Assembly (NCBI RefSeq): GCF_000003605.2
Contig: NW_003155737.1
Span: forward strand, 903,129-963,109
DNA from: Saccoglossus kowalevskii
Taxonomy: Eukaryota > Hemichordata > Enteropneusta > Harrimaniidae
Length of the DNA stretch: 59,981 nucleotides
Reading direction: 5' to 3'
Under the pieces are notes generated by a model that worked only from the letters and a program-made list of their open reading frames with translations, did no database searches and had not been told where the DNA came from. Shown piece by piece: positions 36,101 through 48,100 of the stretch. A program made the position numbers and the translations under genes. Position 1 is the stretch's first letter. Each line of letters starts with the position of its first letter.

Positions 36101-39100
36101 TTTTATTTGTCTTGAATTTTGACTGAATCTGAATAAAATTACAAACTACGTAAGGGTGTTCACCAACTCATGTATGAACAATAAATATGACTTTACTTTG
36201 AAAAATACTGTATTTTTACTGTATTTCACAATGTCGAAAACGGAAAATCTTTATCGGAGTGTTCTGATCAAATCAAGATGCAACATACGGTATTACCTAC
36301 GAGTACAGTACTTGTATGCAAGCTTTCAACTGAATTTTAGTGAGGCATGGATTTGAATACTAAGAACAAAAGGAACGCCAGCCGGCATTTTTTTGTTCAA
36401 ATCTTTAAAAAATATGACGTGTAACCCAATATGCATAATTATCATAAAATTGTGAATGAGATCACGCTGCTCATCTCCGAGGAGGGATCTGGGACACGTT
36501 TATATATCAGAATTTAGCAATTTTGAAGATCAAAATGGCCGCCAGTCAGACATACTTTATCAAATGAAAATTGATGTGCATATGTAAGTCATCATTCGTG
36601 GTCTGTGTATTTAGTTTGAATGTGAGTGGTCAAAGCATGTCTGGGAAATGGCTCCGAACAGCCGAAACCGAAATTAATCCGATTGCCGTCAGAAACAGGG
36701 ACTAAAAGGTTATAAATAAATTATCATAAACAATTCTAAGAATATTAGAGAGAAAGTCCAACAAGAATCTTATTTTAATCAGATCACTATGTATTTAATT
36801 ACGTATTTGACAGAAAAGGAAACAACGAATAAACGAGTCAACGCGAAGCAGCTACCATAACTTAGCGCCTGTTTATCATAGCTATACACGCTATATTGTC
36901 ACCATATATCACAAAACATCGTGTTCCTCGGTACCATTTAACAACGTGTAACCTAATATGAAAAAGCACACGGCATACTATGGTCGGATTCCCCCATGCC
37001 GTCAACATACCATACCCTCCTTAATTACACAGTAAAAAACAGAGAGAACATGAATCAAGCTGTGTATACACATTTATTAACTCTTGTTCTGTGATGGGAA
37101 CCTTTCGTGGGCACTCTTTCACATTGCAATAAATCTTCAGTCAGCACTATGTGTAAGATTTTACCAGCCAGAGCACAGACACACAAACAAATGTTTGCTA
37201 ATATTATGCTCTAGTAACGACTGAACATGGTTAATTAAATTGTTTACCAAGCCCACCCATTTTGTACACAGTTCCGGGGTAAACATCGATCATTTCACGA
37301 CTGAAATCGTACTTAACTGACTGCACCAGCTCATAGTTTAGCTCATAAATACGTTTTGTCATTCCCAACAACAAACACGTGTTCAGTAATACGATTAACG
37401 TTGCAGTTGACGATATCGTTATAAGAATGTGCACAGGACTTACCAAAATATAAAACGTAAAGCACGGAGTTCGGGTTTCGTTTACACAAAATGAAACAAG
37501 AATTCTCATTCATATAAGTAGGGCAAACAAATCTACGCGACTGACAAACAACGGGACAAGGCTAATAAGATTAAACTTTATGTACTAGTATTGCGGTTTC
37601 TCGGATTAAAGGTACGCGGGTGGGGTGGGAATATATAGTGTGAACGTGCTTCGTTCGATTGGCCTGTAAGCCTGTTTTCACAAATTCTCTTTTCTATTTT
37701 TAAATAATTGAAGTACACATTACAATAAAATTATATGTGATATATTTTTTATATGTACAATTACAATAAATAGCTGCGAATAACCCGTTAGATAATACGG
37801 GTTCTACGTAATCACTTAGCATGGTGCTGAGAGTATAGCAATGTTATTTACACATGTGACTCAATACATTGCGGAAAAGCTGTATAAACAGTCACATAGC
37901 AGTTACCATCAGCTGTCAATTGTATTTTACATTCTGTAGCATCCATTGTGAATGACAGTGACGTAGATGCAATCAGTGGTATCGCTATTATTGGAGTTGA
38001 TAATGACCATGGTAGTTGGGAGTATCTGGCTTATCCTAGTCACTGGAAAGGTGGGTGAAAATAGACCGTGATATTCTGTTAAATGACGTCATCAAGTTTG
38101 TTCACAGCATGCACACTCACTTACTCCTCCCGACCATAGGGGTCGACCATTTTAAATCATGGGGGTTGCCAGAAGATTTATTTCAATAAAAATTGCTAGC
38201 TAGACACACACACACAATTATGCAGGGGAAAGATGTTAGCACACTCATGAACAATAATAATGTACAGATAAGACAACGTGAAAATGTTTTTTTTTTTATC
38301 TATTTTTTTTTTATTTATTCCAATCGGGGGTTAGTCCTGACTGAGTCTCCGTTTAGTGAGCCAAGACGATCAAAGACAAAATATTCCGATGGAGACGCTT
38401 TTAGTACCTCGAAATGAATGTGTATCCAAGATATGTATCCCGATAGTTCGGACTGTGCATACTTAAGTATTCACCAATAGATTCTTTTTGGATCTGGCGT
38501 CGTAAATCACATCGGAACTTCAACAACAAACTTCAACGCAAATATAATATCGGATTTTATGATTTTGTCGGATAATATATCACGAGAAAGCTAATACAAA
38601 CCCGGTCAAAACACTGTTTATGGAATAATAGGCCATGATATATGTATTGTTACATGAAAAATGATTTGTATTTCTTGTAGAGATTGAATTGTCAGTAAAT
38701 ACCAACCCAGATGGATCCGTTCCCCGGAATACAACGTTGGAACACCTGTCATTGGTTCTTGCTCTCGAATTTTCCAACTTCGTTCAATTTATTCCACATC
38801 CTAACTGGCATGGTACAACGCACATAACTTTTGTTGCTTGGGACAAGACAGGTTAGTAAACTGTAGACAGCATTACTGTATGTCGGTTACAATAATTGAA
38901 TTTTGTCGGATCTGCATAATACACATGTTTTTCTATTCCCATTGACTAATTAGCACATCAACCTTATTATTTGCATTATTGAGAACACTCTTTCATTGCA
39001 TGTATGTATGTAAGCATGAAACCTTGTGTGTTTATGCATGAGAATAACTAATGCCGTGTATTTGATGTACTACTTAACACTGTGCTTGACAATGTAGAAA

Positions 39101-42100
39101 ATGCAACAATAACACTAAGCCAAATGAAACCTGCCAAGTATTTGATTTATTATCAAAATCACTGACCACTTGCTAATGATTGCCGAATATACCATTTAAT
39201 TGACCACAAAGGTCACATATACTGGTGCTTTCGTTGGTATGACAACATCACAAACATATATGTTCCAAACTGAAAAATGTTACTCAAGAAGCGAAACCAA
39301 ACAAAAAATATTACTTTTCACTGAACATCCATTCTTGTTATAGGCGTGACGGCAAGTCTAAATGATGGAGATCTCACCAATGCAACATCTTTGAGTAATC
39401 ATGACCCCTTTAGGTGAGTACACACATGGCATTACAGTAGAAATATGTAACATATAATTACAGTGATTAAAGGGAACCATGTTAATCCACCACGGTTGCA
39501 CAGTAAAATCAAGTGACACCCTCTATGCAGTTAGGGTCAACTGAGTTCACGACGGGTAAACTATAAATTCACTGTATAATAATCACCAATCTTGTTTATG
39601 GGTAGTTTCGTCAGACGACATTCTGTTTTATATATCTCACGATGCGTAATAAGTGGTTTTCTCTTCTGTAGTGAGGATGCTGTTACAATTGCATTTGTAG
39701 TACAGCCAGTCAATGACAACCCGACTGTGAATGCATCAACAATAATTGCCCTGACAACCATAAAAGAAGACCAAGACAGCGGAGATGGAGATAGTATTGC
39801 CAAGTTGCTGAGCAATTGCCATGATGTGGATGTTATTGGAGAAGAACATTTGGGAGTAGCAATAACTTGTATGTTTCATCTTACATATTCAAGCAAAACA
39901 CCTATCGTCATCGTTGCTACATAAACAAACAATAATCTTTGAGGTCGCATACAGATTTCTTCTTCGCAATATCGTCTAGTATCCTTATGAATGACAGTGC
40001 ATTGTATCATTTTAAATTATACTGATAATGTCTTTGAAGTTTTTGTCCTGAAATATCAGATTCTATAACTGATAAAGTCAACGCTTTATCCCCGCAAAAT
40101 TGCAATTGTTAAATTGCTTTTAGTGTAAACAATCCTATGTTTGTACTATTCCATAATGATTTGTTTAACATTTACTTTACTTCTGACACCTCAGATTCGG
40201 ATATAAGCAATGGCATGTGGCAGTACACTATAGATAATGGCACTGTGTGGAATAATATCACTGCGGTCTATAGCTATATGGCACTGGTACTTGGTGAAGA
40301 TGGTAATACAGACATATATAGGATCCGATTTTTACCAAATGAAGACTGGAGTGGTACAGCCTTTATTCAATACAAACCTTGGGATTTTACTGACGGCCTT
40401 ACTGCTGGGACATTGAATGTGAGCACAATTAATGCTAAATATTAATTTATTTATTATTTTTATCACTATAATATAAGGTATGATAAGATTGTTTATGTCT
40501 GTAGATGAATTTGTGTAGCTACCCAAGGTTCACCGAAATAGGATTGTGTTTGGATATATCATATGATTAGGCAATTATGATATATCATGTTATTATTATG
40601 AATTATGATACAGGTTGATACTGCATCAATATAGCCAATAGTTATATACCTTATGCCAAGGCATTATATATAATAATGTTTTTGTTATGCTGCAGGTTGA
40701 TACTACGTCAATAGACCCAGTAGTTGGAGCATATAGTCTAATTGAAGGCAAAGCAGTTATTACAGTGGAACCAGAAAACGATTCACCATCACTGTCATCC
40801 GGTAGTAATTTTTCACCTATGCAGGAGGACATCATCACCTCAACTGGTACTCTAGTAATTCAGCTCATTTGGTCTAGTTGGAGTGATAAGGACGGAGACG
40901 GACAAGGGATTGCTGTAGTCCATACTGATAACAGACACGGAGTATGGCAATATGGATTTTCATATCCAGTGACCTGGTACGATTTTATTCCAATACCAAC
41001 ACTTCACTATGCTACCCTTTTGAGTTCAAATGCTAAACTACGCTTCTTACCAGATGAAAACTTCAACACAGTGTATGACAATGATGGAAATGCCCGACCA
41101 CCAGATGATGTGCCATACATAACAATACTTGCCTGGGACCAGACAGGAGATACATCGCTCCAAAATGGTGTGGATGTTTCGGATCATGCAGCTGATTCAA
41201 CCAGTCCATTTAGTAGTGGCACATACAATGTCACCCAGCAAATCACTGCGATAAATGACAGGCCAGTTTTGAAACTGACCGACCCAGATACATCGTCTTA
41301 TGAAACAACCTTACTGGAGAATGAATACGAGGTGGCAATAGTCAGTGAGAATGTAACTTTATATGATGTAGACAGCCCGTTTCTGCAGCTGTTGAAGGTT
41401 ACAATTTCATACAATTTTGACTCAAATTCTGAAAACTCAGAAGAAATGGATTGTGAAGGAACATCTTCATCAGATGATGCAATAGAACAGATATTGTATT
41501 CCCTAACTGACCTACAAATTGATGCTACAGTACAGTCATGGTGTCCATATGAAATAGAGTTTCAGGCAATTGGTCCAACGATCCCAATTTCACAATTTAA
41601 CACTCTTCTTAGAACCTTAAAGTACTCAAATACCAAGGCTGAGCCTCACCCAGCTGACCGGACAATTTCATTTAGTGTAAAAGATACATATACCATGAGT
41701 TTGACAGAAGAAACCACTGTTCATGTCCAGTTCCAGAATGATGCCCCGAAGTTACGATTAAACCTATTAGGAAATGATACACTATATATGACATATATGG
41801 AAGGTGTAGGTTCAATGAATATTATCCCTGAATTAATCTTAACAGATAGCGACAGTACTGTGATTATGGATGCAATTGCAGAGTTAGCTGAAGTATTTGA
41901 TGATGGATTTGAGATTCTTCAGGTGCATACTGAGAACACAAACATCATGGCAACATATGTTGATGGTAGATTAACTTTAACTGGTGCTGACTCAATTCAA
42001 AACTATGAAATAGTTTTACGATCTCTTGTTTATGAAAATTCACATCAAAATCTTTCTGAAAGTGAAAGAACAATTCAGATTATGGTACATGATGGCGATA

Positions 42101-45100
42101 TGAATTCATTACCGGTGTTCTGTTTACTGTCAGTGATAGCAGTGAATAACCCACCTGTATTCTTGCAAAACTCTATCCAGTTAACACCCATTAAAGAAGA
42201 CAGTACTGACCCTCCACCAATTGCAGTAACAGACCTACTCTACTATGCAAGAGATGTAGACAATGTTGATTTAGGAATTGCAATTATCAATTCAAATGAT
42301 GGCGAGAGTGGTACATGGCAGTTTGAAACAAATGGCGTTTGGACAGACATGCATGTTACTGATATTTCCAATACGCTTTTACTCAATTCTGAGCAAGTTA
42401 TTAAATTTCAACCAAACAATGATTTCAATGGTGCTAGTTATTTGGAATACTTAGCTTGGGATTTAAGTGATGGTCATCTTAGTGGATCAATCAATTTAGA
42501 TCTTACTCAAAGGGACATGGTCACTGGTGCATTTAGTGTAGACAATGCAACTGCAATAATCATGGTGGAAGCAGTCAATGATTCACCAGTGATGATGAGT
42601 GAAGGATATTTTAACACAATTTATGAGGATATTCCAACAGAACAGAATAATGGAACAGAAGTTAGCAAGCTTTTGGAGAACACGTGCACTGATATTGATG
42701 GTGATATTGTTGGTGTGGCAGTTATTGGAGTAGATAATCGTTATGGAATTTGGCAGTGGACATGCAGCTCTTCAATGGACCGGGAGTGGCACGACCTCAT
42801 TGGTGATATAATGTATGGTAAAATTGTACCAGAAACACCAATTCCTGAGAAAGCAACATTGTTATCTGCAGACTGTTCAATTAGATTTCAGCCACAAGAT
42901 GATTTCAATAGTGAAGGAAATACTGAAATTGACCTTGGTGCAAAACATGCTATGCCATATGTCACGCTACTGGCTTGGGACAACACTGGTGATACCAATG
43001 GTAAATCGGGATGCCATGGACAAGATACAACACACAATACAGAGAATGATATAAATGAGTTCAGTTCTGATGCTTATAACTTTTCCATTTTGGTAGAAGC
43101 TACAAACGACCCACCATCATTGAAACTGGGCAATTCAGATGCTGGAAACTTTAAAACACACTTTATTGAGGATGGTGACAGAGTTCACATTGTTGATGTA
43201 ACTTTTGTTAACATTGTGGATGTTGATGACATCTTTATGAAAAACATGACAATAAGAATTAATAATGTAATAGATGGAGCTGGAGAGATCCTAGAATTGC
43301 AATCATCAAACATTGTTTCAATGTCTGGATCACAAGTCAGAATTAAGCTAACACTAAATGGAAGTGCGACTATAGTGAAACTATTACAATACTATAACTC
43401 TCATTCTGATAACTCTACTATAGGACGCACCAGCCTCACTTTCATTCCTAGTGATCAATCTGAACAAATCCACAGTGAGGCATTCATTGAATTGCTAAAA
43501 CATGTTATGTACAGTAATCATGTTGATGAACCAAATAACACAACTAGAATGATAACAATTGACATAAGTGATGGGCAGGAGTCAGGACATGCTACAACAT
43601 TGATGGAGTTTGTAATTGTGAGTGACCATAACCCAGAAATAACTATGCCCACCGCAGAATTATTTTTTACTGAAGGAGACTCAGAACTTTATATATTCCC
43701 GGATATTCAGCTAGCAGATGCTGATGACAATACATACTACCACATACAAGAAGCTGTAGTAACTATATATCCACTATTCAGTGGGACCTTAGTAGATGAA
43801 TGGCTCACCGCTGTTGACTTTAACAGTGAACTAACTTTGGATTACAATTCCACCACTGGACTTCTCACAATCAGCACACTGTCATCAATTGAGAATTACG
43901 AGGCGATATTGCGAAGTGTGGTTTATGTCAACCAAAATCCTGAACCACTTCTCATAGACAGACAAGTCACTGTCAAAATAACAGATGATGCAGGACTAGA
44001 AAGCAACATTGAAGCAGTCACAATCAGAATTCTTGTTATTAATGATAACAAACCTATTGTCTATGCTGGTGATCTTTTTCATTTCATCGAAGATACAGAC
44101 ACATCTGTGGAAGTATCAAGTGGTTTAAGATTAATCGATGCCGATAGTGGGGACCTTCCAATTAGTTATGTTAATATTTCTATTCCAACAGCTTATGATG
44201 AATTTGATGAATATCTCGAAGTGGACCTTTGTAACAACATCACAAAACAATACTTGCCAGCAATTCACACACTTCAGCTGACTGGACCAGCAACTATTGT
44301 ACAGTTTCATGCTGTTCTGGAATCATTGACATACATAAATATTGCAGAAGAACCAACTCCTGGCATACATACCATACAAGTTATTGCTAATGACGGCATA
44401 TACACCAGTTCTCCAGCGTATATTGAAGTAGAGGTTGAAGCTGTTAATGATAGCCCCATACTGGACCTTGATATTCTCTCAGAAGGAAGAAATATATCAA
44501 TGACCTATATTGAAAACGCTGGCGCTGTGCTCATACTTCAAAATTACTCACTGTCTCTGACTGATAACGATAATAAGAATCTCTCCTTTGCTGAAATCAG
44601 TTTGCATCATCCTGGGAGCGGATATTTTGAAATCATTATCACTGACACATCAGACACCAACGTTGAAGTCAGTCAACCAATAAGTTCTACTCATATTACT
44701 CTGACTGGAGAAGATACAATTGATAATTACAGGAAGATTTTACTACGCATGACATATGAGAATGTCAATAATAATCCAGTGACAGACAATCAACTAATAG
44801 AAATAACAGTATCAGATGGCCTGCTAGCATCCAGTGCATTTGTTCACCTTCATATAACAGCTGTAAATGACCCTCCGGTTGTTGAACTCAATGACTATGT
44901 AAATGAAGTTGTGTTTATTGAGGAAGGCAATGAAGTATTGATTTCACCAAATATAACAATTGAGGATTATGATGATAGTACAATAATAAATGCCAGCATC
45001 CAAATAAGAAACTGTCTTGATTGTCCATTAGAAAAAATCATTGTAGACAATGGCTTGATCAGTCACTTCGGTCTGACTGTCAGCTACAACACTACTTTTG

Positions 45101-48100
45101 GTACCATGTCAATAATAGGTCAAGGATTAACCAGCACATACCAAACGGTGCTCAGAAGTATTGCATACATAAACCATGCTGATGAGCCCAATTTTGAAAC
45201 CCGGCTAGTGGAGTTCATCGTGAATGATAATAGCGATGCCAGTATCCCGGCATATGCCAGTGCGATAATTGCAATGATCAACGATCCACCAACTTTACAG
45301 GTAAACAATCTCTCATCAGAATTTCACACCTCTTTCATTGAGCATGGTCATCCAGTGGGAATAGTTGCTGATTCAACACAAATATCAGATGTAGATGACA
45401 CCATGATAGCCAAACTGAGTGCAGAAATCCTAAATATTAAAGACCTTGGTTATGAAACTTTATTCTTTGACTTAGATGATCTTCCTGCAAGTATCATTCA
45501 ATCAGCATTATCAGTCACTGAATTAGCTGAGCTGAACTCACATGATGGCCTGATGAATTCTACTAGATCTTTCTCTGTCACCCAAGAGTTCACATTGCAC
45601 GAATGGACTGAGATCATGAAGACTCTGCGCTACTGCAATACATACAACAATGCAACAGGTGGTAAGCGTACTATAGAAATGTATATCACAGATCCTTCTG
45701 GAGCATCAAGTAACATTTGCCACAGTTATATAGATGTAATTCCAGTGAATGACCCACCAGTACTAACAAAACCATTCACCTATGAGTATGTTATTAAGGA
45801 AGATCAGAATCTCACAATTCCCGTATTAGCAAATTTTGAAGATGCAGAAGAAATTCTAGATAATGATAGTATTGTAATCCTATCTGATCCTGATTATGGA
45901 AGCGTGCTAACAATTAAAGGCAACATAGAATATTTTCCAGATTTTAATGATTATGGAAATTATACACTTTCATTCCATATTTGTGACAGTTTGTTTGCCT
46001 GTTCGGAGCCTGTGGTCATTAATATCACCATCCAATCAGTTAATGATCCTCCATATATAATAGAACCACTTGAAATCAATGTTGATGAAGATAGTTCAGT
46101 TAATATCAACCTCAGGGATTTTGTTGGTGACTACGAGGATGATCTCATTCCACATAATCCTTTCCCTGCAGTCACATTCTTAGCAGGTCCAAACACAGGA
46201 AAGAAGAATGTAAGCAGTGACAATCAACATGTTTATTTCACTCCACATACAAATATCAATGGCCAGGACCTTATCATTGTGTCATTCTGTGACAGTGACA
46301 ATGCCTGCATTGAGTATGTCGAGATAACTATTAATGTCAAGTCAGTTAATGATCTACCCGGAGTAACTGTAGTTTACCCAGACCAAAGTGAGTTCTTCAT
46401 ACCCAATGAAGACACACCATTGCAGATTGAAATAATTTTAGAGGACTTGGAGGACAGAACACCTGGTGTGCTGACGATCATATCAGTAAACAGTGGTACT
46501 GCAGAACACAATCCAAATCATCAGTCAGAATCCATCGAATATGACACAGTATATAAACTAACAACTCATATTGACTACATGCCATTTAAAGATTTCTATG
46601 GAATAGATGAAATCTTATTTGAGGTGTGTGATAACGATAATGGCTGCATAAACACTACAATTGATATAGACGTACAGCCAGTAAATGATCCACCATTGAT
46701 ATCAGTCACAACATTATACATGGATGAGGATGACATATTAACCATCAATATGCCACATGACCTAAACATCACTGATGTTGACAATACTTTAGACTACACG
46801 AATGTAGAGTTAATGAAAGATGTAAATATTGGGGATTTACACGGTCACAATACATCTATATGGGTTTACCATCCACCAGACAATTTCTACTCAGACCAGT
46901 ATACAGCTGATATTGTTTTTACCGTCAAAGCATGTGACACTGACCTACTTGATCAACAATGTACAAATGGTAATATAACTATCATCGTAATACCTGTTAA
47001 TGACCCTCCAATTACACCTGTCATTGCCATTGAAGTCGATGAAGATGGCAGTAAAATGTTCAACCTGGGTGAATACATTTGTGACATTGAAGATGGTATG
47101 GTAAGAACTGACAGAATCAGCATAATTGAACCAACACCACAACTTGTGTCAGTTAGTTATGATACTTATACAGGCGAAATCACTGTTAGTGCAAATACCA
47201 ATGTCTATGGATTCGAACAAGTGCATTATCAGGCCTGTGACTTGGACAACATTTGCAGTGACAACGGGCTGATAAATATAGATGTTATCAACATCAATGA
47301 CCCACCAGTTGCAGATGACTTTGTGTATGAAGCTAAACAAAATGAACTGCAGTTGATCAGCTTATTCGACAAAATACATGACACTGAGTTAACAGAAGCA
47401 GAAAAGATAATTTTACTTGATGTCTCGCTCATAGACCCTCAAAGTGGTCAGTACGTTGGTAACATTGTAACAGAAAATGGCGGGACTGTTAAAGTGCTAA
47501 AACACCATGCACTACTTACATATGAACCAAGAATTGATTATATTGGAATTGATTATTTCAATTACTCTGTGTGTGATGAATGTGATGAAAGGCTTGGTGT
47601 TGTAGGAGTTACAGACATCAGCTGTGTCAAACAGAGGGAACAGAGCAGTGGCTTGAGTAAAAACAAGAATGGCAAAAGTATTGCGTGCGACCATGGTTTC
47701 ATAACAGTGTATGTGCTGAATTCTAATGAAGCACCAGTCGTTTCTGAAATGTCTGCAATTACCATACAACCAGAATCAGTTCTAATACAACCATTTCAAG
47801 AACCATTAAGTGGTCTCACTACAGACAGCATGAACATTTATGACCCTGATGATATTCAGGCAGCAGGTATACTCAACCAAGGAATGGATCTGGAACAATA
47901 CAATTTAATTGACATCTCTGATATCAACATCACAAGTCTTTCTGTTGTGACACAGCCAACAATGGGATCAGCTGAAACAGTCTTCTCAGATGATGAGCTT
48001 CCAGGTTTGTTGTACACACCATTTTCTGGTCAAAAAGGCTATGACAGTTTCATATTTCAAGTCTGTGATAAATCCACTGAATGGAAGATTGGAACGTGTA

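Larger units (their letters stand above)
35081..37939. other. Giant-gene intron 9
   Basis: Contains a TTAA-flanked inverted-repeat element (35522-35649) and a copy of the dispersed repeat (36480-36690). A minus-strand open frame at 37231-37509 (92 codons) with a hydrophobic segment is not supported as a gene. Confidence 0.5.

Noticed and set aside
37231-37509. Minus-strand 92-codon open frame with a hydrophobic segment in intron 9
   Set aside because: Its C-terminal part looks protein-like, but there is no family match, promoter or second exon.
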